Positions 40,605-50,760 of a stretch of 64,000 nt of DNA are shown in pieces (positions within the stretch are counted from its first letter, which is position 1; the number at the start of each line of letters is the position of its first letter). Made by a program: the position numbers and the translations under genes. Under the pieces are notes generated by a model that saw only the letters and a list, made by a program, of their open reading frames with translations, was not told the origin of the DNA and did not search any database. The DNA lies in assembly GCA_034359265.1 (NCBI GenBank), contig CP136890.1, positions 89,429,501 through 89,493,500 of the forward strand, read 5' to 3'. The DNA comes from Canna indica (taxonomy: Eukaryota; Streptophyta; Magnoliopsida; Zingiberales; Cannaceae).

Positions 40605-41468
40605 TCATGAGTTGACCATGTTAAGGAGAGAGACTCTGAATTGGATCAGTTGCCTGAAGAGGCAATCTAATCCATTCTCAATCCCTTCAATGCTGACTTC
40701 TAGCACTTGCAATTGACTTTTTGCCTTGACTACCCTTTCACCTTCAACATCCTTAAATGAAATGCAATCGTTGGAAGCAAGCAAGGAGAAGATATCTTCG
40801 TGCTGCTCTTCACATGTCACTCTCCTCTTGCTCAAGGACTTTGAGACAAAAGACCACCTGCTGGACTTTGGCCTTGTTGTTTGCAATGTGAAGAAAGAAG
40901 ACACCAGTTGGAGGAATGAAATGGTGATCCTCTTCACTTCCATCAACATCCTAATCGTCGTTGACTTCTCATTCTCACCGGTGCATTTGTCATCCGTGTG
41001 CTTGAACAATCTCAAGCAATTCTTGATATCCTTGTTTGCCTTCCTTCCAAAGCGAATGTAATCATTCACTTCCTTTCTCATCATTGTGTTGTCTCTTCTT
41101 CTAAGAGCCAATTGAATACCCCGGATGTGATCTTTCAATGTAGTTAGGCTAACCTTCACTGCTCCGCATGAGTCCAATAATTTGATGGATGCATCTAATT
41201 CTTCTTCCATCCATTTCTTCTGCAATGGATCAATGAGGCTTCGTTGGCAGCTTGTTGAGCAAACGAGCTGCTTGATGGATTCATACAAGGCTCCCAGCTG
41301 TCTCAATCCATCAGATATCTTCTGCGGTGATGAAGATTGTGAATCCACAGAAGGTTTTAATTTTTGCAGCTCTTCTTCCACTCTGACTGCGACGGGATGA
41401 GATCTTGAGGGAAAACTGAAGGAGCGGATATGGCAAGGCTGGTTTGACGCTGAAGCAGATTCAGCCAT
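40605..41468 (-). CDS. DUF241 (BPS1-like) family protein, 287 aa
   Basis: This is a single-exon gene with a full-length frame from ATG 41468. The N-terminus has the CHIRSFSFPSRSHP signature of plant DUF241 proteins, then a helical region (LRQLGALYESIKQLV, WMEEELDASIKLLDSCGAVK), RRRDNTMMRKEVNDYIRFGR and KANKDIKNCLR, and a C-terminal coiled-coil-like stretch ending VSIEGIENGLDCLFRQLIQ before RVSLLN. The family includes Arabidopsis BPS1-related proteins of poorly known biochemistry; no enzyme activity is known to me. No signal peptide is seen. A TATA-like box lies 82 bp upstream. It is the only plausible intact host gene in the window. A truncated duplicate of its end lies at 50333-50505. I am confident of the family, not of a specific role. 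Confidence 0.9.
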   Translation of the reverse strand: MAESASASNQPCHIRSFSFPSRSHPVAVRVEEELQKLKPSVDSQSSSPQKISDGLRQLGALYESIKQLVCSTSCQRSLIDPLQKKWMEEELDASIKLLDSCGAVKVSLTTLKDHIRGIQLALRRRDNTMMRKEVNDYIRFGRKANKDIKNCLRLFKHTDDKCTGENEKSTTIRMLMEVKRITISFLQLVSSFFTLQTTRPKSSRWSFVSKSLSKRRVTCEEQHEDIFSLLASNDCISFKDVEGERVVKAKSQLQVLEVSIEGIENGLDCLFRQLIQFRVSLLNMVNS

Positions 41469-41549
41469 CTCTGCTGTGAATTCTGGAATGATTGCTGAAT
41501 TGATAGAATGAATGATGCAGCTGGTGTTAACCCTTTGGCTCTCCTTTCA

Positions 41550-41557
41550 TTTATAAA
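41550..41557 (-). promoter_or_regulatory. TATA-like box of the DUF241 gene
   Basis: TTTATAAA lies 82 bp upstream of the start codon, a suitable distance for a TATA box with a short 5' leader. It is the best candidate in the upstream 150 bases. Confidence 0.55.
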
Positions 41558-42660
41558 CCAACATCACCAGACACTTTGAATGGTAGATGAGGAGACAGTT
41601 AGAATCTTGTCTTCCTAAAATAACATGGATCTGTGATTGCAATGTGGTTTGCAATGTTTAATTATTGAAGATGAAGTAGGTCAGCTTGTATTCATTAGCT
41701 AAGAACAGCTTACTATTTGGTGGAACATACCAATGCAACCAAGAATCTAATCATAATGTAATATGCATGCATTCAAGTGCCTAATAATTCAACACACGAG
41801 TGGCATACTCCTGCTTGTCTTCCCAACCGTAACCTTTCAATCCATTGCAAATCCGACATGATCTTATCAGCACACCAAAATAGCCCTAACAGTGCTAGGT
41901 AAGAAGCCAACAAATTAAGATACAGCAAATAACATATGTCGCAGCAACCACATAATAGTAGCTGGCAATGGGGGCTTGATCTCTTCCGATGCTTAAACCA
42001 ACACAAGATTATACAGGGAACATATTAAGATCCAACAACAATATTTGTACCCTTTTGTTAGCTATATATGAAACATGACAAACTGGACTTAATTCAGTGT
42101 GAGGCAGCCACTTATAATCATTGAGAATTAAAAAAGCAGAAACAATCACTGTCATGTTTATTAAAACTAATACATAAATCACATCATAATGTGAGATCAG
42201 AAATAATCACTTGGAACTAGTTTTTTTTGTTTGAGCGGAACAAGCGATGTTTTGAGGATACAAGGATGGGTTGACTACCCTTGCGATCAATGCAGCGAGC
42301 TTCTTCTCACTCTCGTCTTAATCTCGGTTCAGTTGTTTATCACTACTGCCCTTAGTAGGAAGCCTTACATATTGTTACTCAATATTGTTTTTACTCTATT
42401 CTCTACGTACCTTGCTTTCTTTATTTTCTTCTCTCCTCCCCTAAACTTGTATTACATTCATTTCTCTTGAATGGAATGCAAGGTGCTTTTATTTGAAAAA
42501 AAGAAAATCTGTCATCAGACTTTGAAATCAACAATTTCTAGTTATGTGCCTCCTTTGAATCTCATCGACATTATTGTGGTGTGGACAATAATAGTTAGTC
42601 ATATTATCACATCTTCCTCATTTAAGAATTGTTGGGACCTAAGTGTAAAATGTATATTGC
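41558..42660. other. Upstream and intergenic DNA without a recognised gene
   Basis: I see no convincing gene. Around 42410-42500 a segment with TCTCTTGAATGGAATGCAAGG followed by an A-rich run resembles the 3' end of a LINE or SINE in base order, but no coding part accompanies it. Confidence 0.4.
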
Positions 42661-42679
42661 TTATACATATACAGGTAGA

Positions 42680-42701
42680 GGGGGGGGGGGGGGGGGGGGG
42701 G
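42680..42701 (+). repeat. Homopolymer of 22 G
   Basis: Twenty-two consecutive G bases lie in otherwise AT-rich DNA. The run can form G-quadruplexes and is prone to replication slippage and sequencing error, so its exact length is uncertain. Confidence 0.85.
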
Positions 42702-42854
42702 AGCAGCCAATAAGGAGATTTTTCTATTTTCCAATAATTTCACATGGTATATGTTAGCCGAAAAATCCCTAATAACTCCGTCGTCTCCCCGTTTACGAGG
42801 CATGATTTCACACGCTCGCTCCTTGTCCGCGAGGCGCCCTTAATTTGCTTGCCT

Positions 42855-43038
42855 GAAAAAAACTTGGGTGCATCCGCGGCTGCACCCAAAACCGTGCTGC
42901 CCCAAGCATGCGCTGGCCCCTCCAGGGTTTTGGCACGGCGGCCCGTGCACTAGAGTGGCCCCCAGCCCACGCTGCCCCGTCACTGGGGCAGCATGGGCTT
43001 CGGTGCAGCTGCGGCTGCACCGAAGTTTTGTCCCTACT
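42855..43038. repeat. GC-rich inverted-repeat element (MITE-like)
   Basis: AAAACTTGGGTGCATCCGCG at the left and its near reverse complement at the right (…GCACCGAAGTTTTG) enclose about 100 bases of GC-rich DNA. Each end is itself a palindrome: TTGGGTGCA...TGCACCCAA, and CTTCGGTGCAGC-TGCG-GCTGCACCGAAG with a perfect 12-bp stem. No target duplication is clear. Confidence 0.55.
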
Positions 43039-43554
43039 TGCCAGGAGTATGTTGGATGTGGTGTTGGCTTATAAGGCTTGATGGGTGTGCTACCATCAAC
43101 TCCAGCTTAAGCATTAGGCAAGTGATTAAGGCCTATGAAGTTGATAGGTGTTGGTGCTATGTCTTGATAGTGAGATCAAAACTCAAGTGGGATGATTAAA
43201 CTTCAGCTTAAGCATTTTAATTAGGCCAATAGGTTGGTCTATGAAGTTGATGTGTCAGTTATCCCATCAAGCGGGTTGTAACAACCGCCATTAGCTTTAC
43301 AAAGTATATCACATCTTAAATTGCATATTTATCTTGATCATACAAGCATAAATAACATATACTGTTACAAGTAATTACTGTATGTAGTCCTTAATTTTTT
43401 TTCTTTCTATCAGTAACACAAAGTTGATATCTCCTACTGATTCTGAATGCCACAAAAAGAAGTGAAAAACATTTAACAAAGTTGATAGGTTGAATTGTTT
43501 TAAAATGTGATAAGTTTGTGTGATAAAACTTATTTCTTAAAACATGTTTTGCGG

Positions 43555-43692
43555 TTTTATTTCTTAAAACATGTAATCTTAAAATCGGGTTTAGTTTTTA
43601 TTTCAACATTCAAAAACTCATTAAAAACATATGTAGAAAAAATAAAAGCCACCACTAAATTATAAAAATTGTAAGAATCTGACCCTTGCCAA
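43555..43692. repeat. Second copy of the DUF241 3' flank, left part
   Basis: This aligns with 40119-40255 (TTATTTCTTAAAAC, AATCTTAAAATCGGG, AAAAGCCACCACTAA and ATCTGACCCT motifs). It is separated from its continuation at 49966 by the LINE insertion. Differences at many positions indicate an older duplication than the LINE. Confidence 0.85.
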
Positions 43693-43852
43693 TATTTTTT
43701 TTTTGTGACTAAAAGCATAGTATTCGATTCATGAGTAAGAATTGAATACAAGGGGGAGAGGAGGAGAGGTTAAAAGTTACAATCTTTAAAGTTTAACGAA
43801 GAAAAAGAAAAAGAAAAACGTCCAGAAATTGGACCAACATTTTAAAACAGCA

Positions 43853-46800
43853 CTAAACAACCCCATGAACATCAGTGAAAGAGAGCAATGAGGTAGTGAA
43901 AGCTTCAACTCCTCGCGAAGTTTCTTCAAAACACCTTAGGTTCCTCTCATGCCAAATGTACCAGCTCCAGACTATCAGTAACCTTGTTCTTTTGAGAGTA
44001 GATTGCAAGTCCGGATTCGATCTCAAATCTTCAGGCTTCCAAGTATTTTCAAAGAAGGGTATTCCCAACAGATTGAGGTAACGGAGCTAAGTGTCCTGAG
44101 AGAATTAACAATTGTTGAAAATATGGTTATGAGTTTCTTGCTCCAACTCACAGAGCGTACAATTTGTGTTGATGTTCAGCCCCCATGAAGCTAGTCTCAC
44201 CCGAGTTAGCAGTCGTTTGCAAATCCAAATCCAACCAAAGATTGAAACTTTTGGTGGAAGTTTGGTTTGCCAAATGAGCCGATGTGAGGGGTCTTCCAAC
44301 CCTCGATAGTTCAAGACTCGGTAAAGTGATTTAGTCGAGAAAACCTTATCAGCCCCCCATTTCCAAAAATATAAATCATCACCACTTTTGCCTTTTATAG
44401 GTTCCAGCTCGAGTATTAAAGCTTGAGAGAGTGCAGAGTGCAAATAGTTGTTGAAGAAAATATTCCAGCCTTCAAAATTTCCTTGATCATCCAATATTCT
44501 AGCATCCGCAATGTTGACATTAGGATCAGTAGCAAATCTGAAGAGCTGGGGGAATCGGGCAGCCAAGCATTCACTCCCACACCACGTTTCGAGCCAAAGC
44601 TTGATTCTTGTTCCGTCTCCAATTGAATAGGAGATAGCACACCTAAATATATGTTGCAATTTGATGATATGTCTCCAAATTGGAGAAGCATGATGAATGC
44701 TCCAAGTATCATACCAGTCTCCATGACCCCTAGAAGTTGCTCGGATAATGTCAATCCACTGAAGGTCAGTCCACGTGATGTACTTCCAAAGCCATGAACC
44801 TAACCGAGCAAGATTGTGGTTATGCAAGTTGAGAATGCCCAAACCACCTTCAGCTCGAGGGCAAGCGATGGAGTCCCATCTGATTAGGCATTTACCTCAA
44901 GTAGGGATATTTTCAGCCCCCGCCCAAAAAATTTTTCTTCTGCGGCAGTCTATTTTTTTTATCACCCAAGAAGGCGCTTTGAATATTGATAGCATATAAC
45001 TGGGTCCACTAGAAATAGTGCTATTAATAAGAGTTAAACGTCCCGCCCTTGAGAGAAGTTGCCCTTTCCAGCCACTGAGCCTGTTGTTGATTCGATTAAT
45101 GAGCGGCATCCAATCAGCTTTATGAAGGTTGCCAATCCGTAGAGGAAGGCCAAGGTAGTTTAACGGAAAGGACCCCGAGGTGCATCCAAAAAAATCTGCT
45201 GCTGTTTGAGCCACCACCAAATTGCCTTGCAAGTGGATTACACAAGTTTTGTTTGGGTTCGCCTTTAACCCCGAGGCCAAGCCGAAACAGCGAAGTAGGA
45301 GCCTTAAGTTGTAGAGGGCAGCATCACAATTTGTTGAGAATAAGATCAAGTCGTCGGCGAAAAGTGAGTGAGTGACACCCCCTGGAAAGTGAGAGCTGAG
45401 AACACCTTCAAGCAACCCATTAGCCACCCCCTTGTCCAGCAGTTTAGAAAGGCAATCCACTGTCATATTGAAGATGTATGGGGAAAGGGGGTTTCCTTGA
45501 CGAACCCCCCTTTTGTGTCGAAACATCGGAGTAGGCTCGCCATTGACCACGAGGGAAGAGTCCGTAATGAGAAGGTTTTTAATCCATTCAATCCATCGGG
45601 TGGGGAAGCCCCGGACATACAACATCCGTAAGATGAAATCCCAATTGAGCGAGTCGAATGTCTTTTGAAAGTCCACCTTGAAGAAGGAGCCATCCTCTCT
45701 TGCTTTATGACAATCCCAAACGGTTTCATGAACATTTAAAAAACAATCAAGAGCACTGCGTCCAGCTGTGAATGCACCTTGTTGCTTGCTAATGAGATTG
45801 TCCATAAAAGGTTTAATTCTTTGCGCAAGTGCCTTGGAAAAAATTCTTATAATGCTATGTTCAAGGCTTATTGGCCAAAAGTCCTCCATGATACGAGCAC
45901 CTGGTTTTTTTGGAATGAGAATAATATGAGCTTTATTCACCTTTTGGATCTTGGCTGGCTGTGAATGAAGTTCTGAGAATATAGCAATGAGATCCTCCTT
46001 GATGGTGTCCCAAAAATGCAGGAAAAACTCGTTAGGCACCCCATCTGGGCCCGGTGATTTAAATGAACCCAATTCCCGAATGGTTTGAAGTATCTCATCC
46101 TCAGTAAAGGGTCGATCCAAATCCATGAATCCCAGTTGTTGATCGAAATAGAGAGAATCCCAATTAAGATCAAGCATTGGATGAGTAGAGGTGCCTAATA
46201 ATATCTTGTAGAAGCTCCTGAATGCAGTCCTGATGTCACTTGATTCATTAATGGTTCCATTATTTGTGTCAATGATTGAAATCCAATTTGCTTTCTTTTT
46301 TATTGAGGCATATTGATGGAAAAAACGGGTGTTCCGATCTCCAAAACGCACCCATCTTTGTTTAGCTCTTTGGCGCCAATAAGAATCTTCATCGTCATAT
46401 AGCTTGTCAAGACTCAGTTTGGCTTTGCGATAGTCATCCATCTCTTGAGCATTAAGTCCCGCTGAATCAGCCTTCCTACTAAAATCAGCCACATGGTCTT
46501 CTAGTGTGGTACGTTTCCTTTTTGATTCCTTGAAATTAATAGCAGCCCATTGCCGAATAGTTGTCCGCAGTGTCCTCCATCTATGGATCCAAGCGTCCAG
46601 TGCCGATAAGTTGGGAAAAGAATACTCCCAGCATTTGTTGATTACTTCTTTGAAAGCAAGTTGTTTGAACCAGTGAAGTTCAAGACGAAAAATTCTTGTG
46701 CGGGTAGTAGCCTTGTTCCGCGATTTGAAGTGAAGGAAATGATGATCTGATAATTTTTTCTCTCCTCCTTGGACCGTGGCGAGAGGCATCAATTGTGTGG

Positions 46801-47428
46801 CTGAATTAGATATAAGGATCCGATCGAGCTTTGCAAGGCGAGGAGTTGCCTGACCATTGCTCCAGGTGAATTGAAGTTCTGCTATCGGAAGGTCGACAAG
46901 GCAAGAGCTTGCTACAATTCTTGAGAATTTTTGTGAATCCTGTGAGTTTCCAATGCAATTGCAACGCTCATGTAGTCCCATCGTCACATTAAAATCGCCT
47001 CTGACAATCAAAGGGTCGGCACATGAGTTGAATAAAGCTGAGAGTTCTCTAAAAAAATCAGTGCGTGCCGAGTGATAAGGCGGGCCATAAACCGATGTCA
47101 CCTTGATCCTCAGTCCCGTTTGATTAAGAACCAGAGTTGTCGCAAGTAGAAATTTTCCAATGTAAGAATCCTCCATAGACCACACATCAGCATTTCATAT
47201 CAAGAGTTGTCCACCCGCAAGTCCAACGGCATTCAAACATAAGTAGGAGGGGTGTTTGAAACCCGAAATTTGCTTGATTTTAATAGAGGAAACTACATCC
47301 AATTTTGTTTCTTGCAGAGCAAGAATGAAGCAATTCAAATCCTTACATGTTCTCTTGCACATGTACCTCTTAGAGAGGCGGGAGAACCCCCTCACATTCC
47401 AAAACATAATATCAAAGTTTGCACACAT
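43853..47428 (-). pseudogene. LINE ORF2 (endonuclease/reverse transcriptase) with four stop codons
   Basis: One continuous frame runs from ATG 47428: N-terminal apurinic-type endonuclease (MFWNVRGFS, LALQETKLD, VTSVYGPPYHSARTDFF, VRGDFNVT), reverse transcriptase (IILIPKKPGA, VDFQKTFDSLNWDFILR, RGVRQGNPLSPYIFNM, LFADDLILFS) and a zf-RVT-like end (IWQTKLPPKVSIFGWIW, CTLCELEQETHNHIF). In-frame stops are at 47195-47197, 44897-44899, 44105-44107 and 44087-44089; there is no frameshift. The enzyme nicks target DNA and copies the element RNA at the nick. This copy is inactive without suppression, but its decay is light. Confidence 0.93.
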
Positions 47429-47496
47429 AAAAAATTTGTCCGCCTACGACACAGACTGGTACTCGGACTCGGACTGAAAACGACCCGATCCATCCT

Positions 47497-49950
47497 TCAT
47501 ATCGTCCCTCCAACTGCAAGTTCAAGATCATCTTCCAATTGTGAAGATGTAATATTGCCTAGAAAGCCCATAGCCGCCATTTGATCTGCAAACGGCAAAG
47601 AGCGCGGGTCTTTGATCATTCTAGAAGTGTGAAGACCAAGAGTCGGAGCCGGCGGAGAGGATTCCACCACGGAAGAGGAGTATCCACTCGGTTGTTTTTC
47701 AAACAACCGAGCCTTCCTATCCTTCGCACGTTTCAGCGAGTCGCCCCGAGCACCGTGAAACAACAAGCTCGTGCTTCGGCGAAGCAAGCAACCCTTCGAC
47801 GCTGGGGGGTGACCGCCGCGAGGCCGACAACGTTGGTAGGTGATCAATTCTGAAGACAATGAAGTTGTGCAAGGGCTCGTTGGACCATCTTCAGGGGGCT
47901 GGCAAGTCACCTGCATCGTCGGGGAGGAGTCCTCAAACCGCCTCAAATGCTGGGGAGAGGAAGCGGGTTCAGACCCGTTGAACTTAAGATGATGCCCAAT
48001 AGATTGATCATGATCCACCAGGTCAATAATGGTCACGGGTCTTTCATTTGATACCCGATTATCAGCGGATCCGGTAGAGCTCAAAGGGATTCGATCACAA
48101 TCCGCATCATTCAAAACGGGTATAGCTTGAGGAGCACCCGTTCCCATTAAAGCAAATGGACGACACGAAGCTCTGTGTGCCCAACTCAGCAGAGCGAAGG
48201 CCACCGTCCACCATGACGCTAGGGCAGCGTCGAGTCCTTTCTCGCAGGGGGGCGCTGGTCGAGAAATCAAAGCTCCGTCGGCATCAGCGGTGGTCACTGC
48301 GAGGGAACTGGTGGCTGATTGATAGTGTTGTAGGGGCAAGGAATTAATGACGCCATAGGAGGCGGAGACCTCAAGCCCCGAGCTGCCGAATAGTGCGAGG
48401 GAAGCGTCCGAGTCAGCATCGTCCTTCGACATCGCCGGTGATCGGAAGTCCCCTCCAATCTCCGGTGCCTTCAGCCGTTCAGAGTCCTTTGACTGAGAGA
48501 GAGTAGATTTTAGGCGGCCAAACACCCCTTCAAGTGGCACGACGGTAGGAGAATCCACTCTCGAAGAAGGACCCCTTGGGGAACCACTACCAGAAGGCAA
48601 CGAAGGCGAGGGATGGGTTGCCGAAGCCTGAGGAGTTCGGGCCGTCCATGCTTGGTAGGTCGGGTTCTCCGGCATATCAGAGGCATCAGGGCCCTCACTG
48701 TCCAGTGACAAGCCATGCGGACAAGCGTCATCGTCAAAGATCCAAAAATGCCAAGCGATTCGAATTGTAACTTTGTTGCGACAGCATTCATCATCGACGA
48801 GCACCGATAGAGGGATTCGAGCAAGATCAGAAGTGCGAATCATCACCCTGCACGCCTCAAGTTTATGCCACCGGAGAGAATCTTCGTCGACGGAATCAAG
48901 CGCGCCGAAGCTGCTCACCAGTGCCGTCAGGGAATCCGTGTTCCAATAGATCACCGGAAGCCCCCAAATCTCTATACCAACTTTGAGTTCAGGTGCTGGT
49001 ATGATGGTCGTTGGGGGTTCCGCGGTCCAGTCTTCAATTTCTAATTTAGTATCTCCCCATTGAATTCTGCCAAGCTGCAGCAGGGAAGATTTGTAATAGC
49101 TTTTCGGGTGCTCCGCGGTGGTTATCAAGTATCGTCCATCAGGCATCCGACGTTGACGCCGATTGCGAGCATGCACCGCGACATTCCTAAACCGGCGAGC
49201 AAGAAAACCAGCTACGTCGGCCCTCTCCCCAAGCCTGCCTCTAACCCGGACTAGAATACACCTTGTAGCAAGGTAATGAGACCGCCTGTGAATAGAGTCT
49301 GAGTTCGGCATGTACACCATCAGAAGTGGTGTGTGGGTTGCCATGTTAGACTTCTCAGCAATAGTGGGCGCCGATGAAGCAGTACCCACCCCCGCACCGA
49401 AGGGAAGATGTGCAGAATGAGTCGAATTTGAAGGCACGACAAGTGAAGTGGTTGGCAGTAAATTCCTAACAGCCCCGTTGGTGGAAAATGGGGATGCAGA
49501 GTTAATGTTAGGTGTAATGGTAGCAGGGGATGATGCGTGCACCAGAGTCGAGTTACGTTGGACAGCAACGCGTGAAGGTACCATACAGGCAGCACCCAGG
49601 TGTCCCTCACCCCGACATTTGAAGCATCGAGTCTGGTTCCGGCAGTGTCGATTGAAGTGGCTCGATTGGAAGCAACGGAAACATTTACCTTCTTCCTTGA
49701 GCTGGGCGAAGAAAGTCGCAAAGGATGGTGGAGGATCGGTAGGGTCGGCAGGAAGACGCGAAGACAAGCCGCGCTTGGGACAGCTCACCAAAGGAGAGGG
49801 AGGACAATACCTTAGCGTCTCAGCAAAAGATCTGCCTGATGATATCCACCTAGCTGCGGATGGTTTCGGTGCGTCAGCAAAGGAGACTGATTTCCGGGCA
49901 CTCTTTCGACGAACGGTGATCCACTCCGAGGAAGGGTCGCTGCTCTCCAT
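47497..49950 (-). CDS. LINE ORF1 protein (817 aa), intact
   Basis: The frame opens with MESSDPSSEWITVRRKSARK at 49950 and runs without interruption to 47497, about 70 bases before ORF2. Two CCHC knuckles lie at residues 90-103 (CFRCFQSSHFNRHC) and 109-122 (CFKCRGEGHLGAAC), followed by a long region with a DUF4283-like stretch (YLATRCILVRVRGRLGERAD, PELKVGIEIWGLPVIYW) and a Ser/Pro-rich C-terminus. Plant L1 ORF1 proteins bind element RNA. It is element-encoded, not a host gene. The intact frame beside a broken ORF2 suggests recent insertion. Confidence 0.9.
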   Translation of the reverse strand: MESSDPSSEWITVRRKSARKSVSFADAPKPSAARWISSGRSFAETLRYCPPSPLVSCPKRGLSSRLPADPTDPPPSFATFFAQLKEEGKCFRCFQSSHFNRHCRNQTRCFKCRGEGHLGAACMVPSRVAVQRNSTLVHASSPATITPNINSASPFSTNGAVRNLLPTTSLVVPSNSTHSAHLPFGAGVGTASSAPTIAEKSNMATHTPLLMVYMPNSDSIHRRSHYLATRCILVRVRGRLGERADVAGFLARRFRNVAVHARNRRQRRMPDGRYLITTAEHPKSYYKSSLLQLGRIQWGDTKLEIEDWTAEPPTTIIPAPELKVGIEIWGLPVIYWNTDSLTALVSSFGALDSVDEDSLRWHKLEACRVMIRTSDLARIPLSVLVDDECCRNKVTIRIAWHFWIFDDDACPHGLSLDSEGPDASDMPENPTYQAWTARTPQASATHPSPSLPSGSGSPRGPSSRVDSPTVVPLEGVFGRLKSTLSQSKDSERLKAPEIGGDFRSPAMSKDDADSDASLALFGSSGLEVSASYGVINSLPLQHYQSATSSLAVTTADADGALISRPAPPCEKGLDAALASWWTVAFALLSWAHRASCRPFALMGTGAPQAIPVLNDADCDRIPLSSTGSADNRVSNERPVTIIDLVDHDQSIGHHLKFNGSEPASSPQHLRRFEDSSPTMQVTCQPPEDGPTSPCTTSLSSELITYQRCRPRGGHPPASKGCLLRRSTSLLFHGARGDSLKRAKDRKARLFEKQPSGYSSSVVESSPPAPTLGLHTSRMIKDPRSLPFADQMAAMGFLGNITSSQLEDDLELAVGGTI

Positions 49951-49965
49951 GAAAACTAGAAGATC

Positions 49966-50332
49966 CTGACCCTTGCCAACATAACTGAACCAAAACTGAA
50001 TAACATGCTTTTCATCCTGAATTTGAGGTCAGATATGGGATTTTATTTTATTGCCAAAAAAACTTTTTACTGAGCGAGGTTTGCTCTGAAAAACTTGCAT
50101 AATTATGATTTGATTTGGTTTCAATCAAGTAAAATAGACACATGGTTGATTGCTTATGATACTTTTACTCAATGAATCGTGCATTTATATGACAAAATTT
50201 GAACCATGGCTGCATAATATTTTTTCATGTGTTTTTATATACGAAAAGTTGAATTTACATTTATCAGCAAATCGCCAAAAATGTGGATGCTGATTGTGGG
50301 GTACACATGAACTTAATTGAATACTTCAGGAG
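49966..50332. repeat. Second copy of the DUF241 3' flank, right part
   Basis: It continues the alignment broken by the LINE (ACTGAACCAAAACTGA, TTTTCATCCTGAATTTGAGG, ATCAGCAAATCGCCAAAAAT, GGGGTACACATGAACTTAAT) and runs into the truncated gene copy. It is parallel to 40250-40604. Confidence 0.85.
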
Positions 50333-50505
50333 TTGAGCATGTTAAGGAGAGAGACTCTGAATTGGATCAGTCGCTTGAAGAGGCAATCTGTTCCATTCTC
50401 AAGCCCTTCGATGCTGACTTCTAGCACTTGCAATTGGCTTTTTGCCATGACTACCCTTTCACCTTTAACATCCTTAAATGAAATACAATAGTTGGACGCC
50501 AGCGA
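50333..50505 (-). pseudogene. Truncated duplicate of the DUF241 gene 3' end
   Basis: This - strand segment corresponds to the last ~55 codons of the gene at 40605-41468, with the same stop position and substitutions that include Glu/Gln-to-stop-like and conservative changes. The alignment ends near 50500, where Copia-derived DNA begins. It lacks a start and most of the protein. Confidence 0.85.
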
Positions 50506-50549
50506 TAATCACCTGTTCTGAAGTGATAGCAGTCTTTCCAAAAAGAATA

Positions 50550-50760
50550 ATTTCACAAAAAATTATAAAACGAGTAAACATAAAAGGAATAAAGTCTTAT
50601 ATTTCTCTTCGATTTTGACACCTATAATTTTCAGGTCCATGATGATTGTTTGAAAAGTATTGATATGCTTTTTGACCGACGTACCTTTTGTCATATGTAG
50701 GAAATGGAGCTTCTGCTTCAAAGCTATCTTACCGGTGAGAGTCGTGTCCTGATACGAGGA
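50550..50760 (-). pseudogene. Copia gag fragment (downstream part)
   Basis: On the - strand this reads as a gag stretch resembling LHFLHMTKGTSVKKHINTF and LKIIGVKIEEKYKTL, typical of the Copia gag domain after the LYxLKMxEGTSV motif. It is the continuation of the fragment at 52762-53033; the solo LTR separates them. Confidence 0.7.

Larger units (their letters stand above)
43693..49965 (-). mobile_element. LINE (L1-like non-LTR retrotransposon), near full length
   Basis: The element is flanked by the identical 14-mer CTGACCCTTGCCAA at 43679-43692 and 49966-49979. At its 3' end (lower coordinate) a run of ten T on the + strand represents the poly(A) tail. It carries an ORF1 with zinc knuckles and an ORF2 with endonuclease, reverse transcriptase and a C-terminal Cys/His region, in that order on the - strand. 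ORF1 begins only about 15 bases inside the 5' edge, so the promoter and 5' leader are probably truncated. The insertion split an older duplicate of the DUF241 flank. Confidence 0.95.

Noticed and set aside
42231..42713. Two adjacent hydrophobic frames (79 and 80 codons)
   Set aside because: Low-complexity Leu/Phe/Ile translation, one ending in the poly-G run; no domain, start context or homologue recognised.
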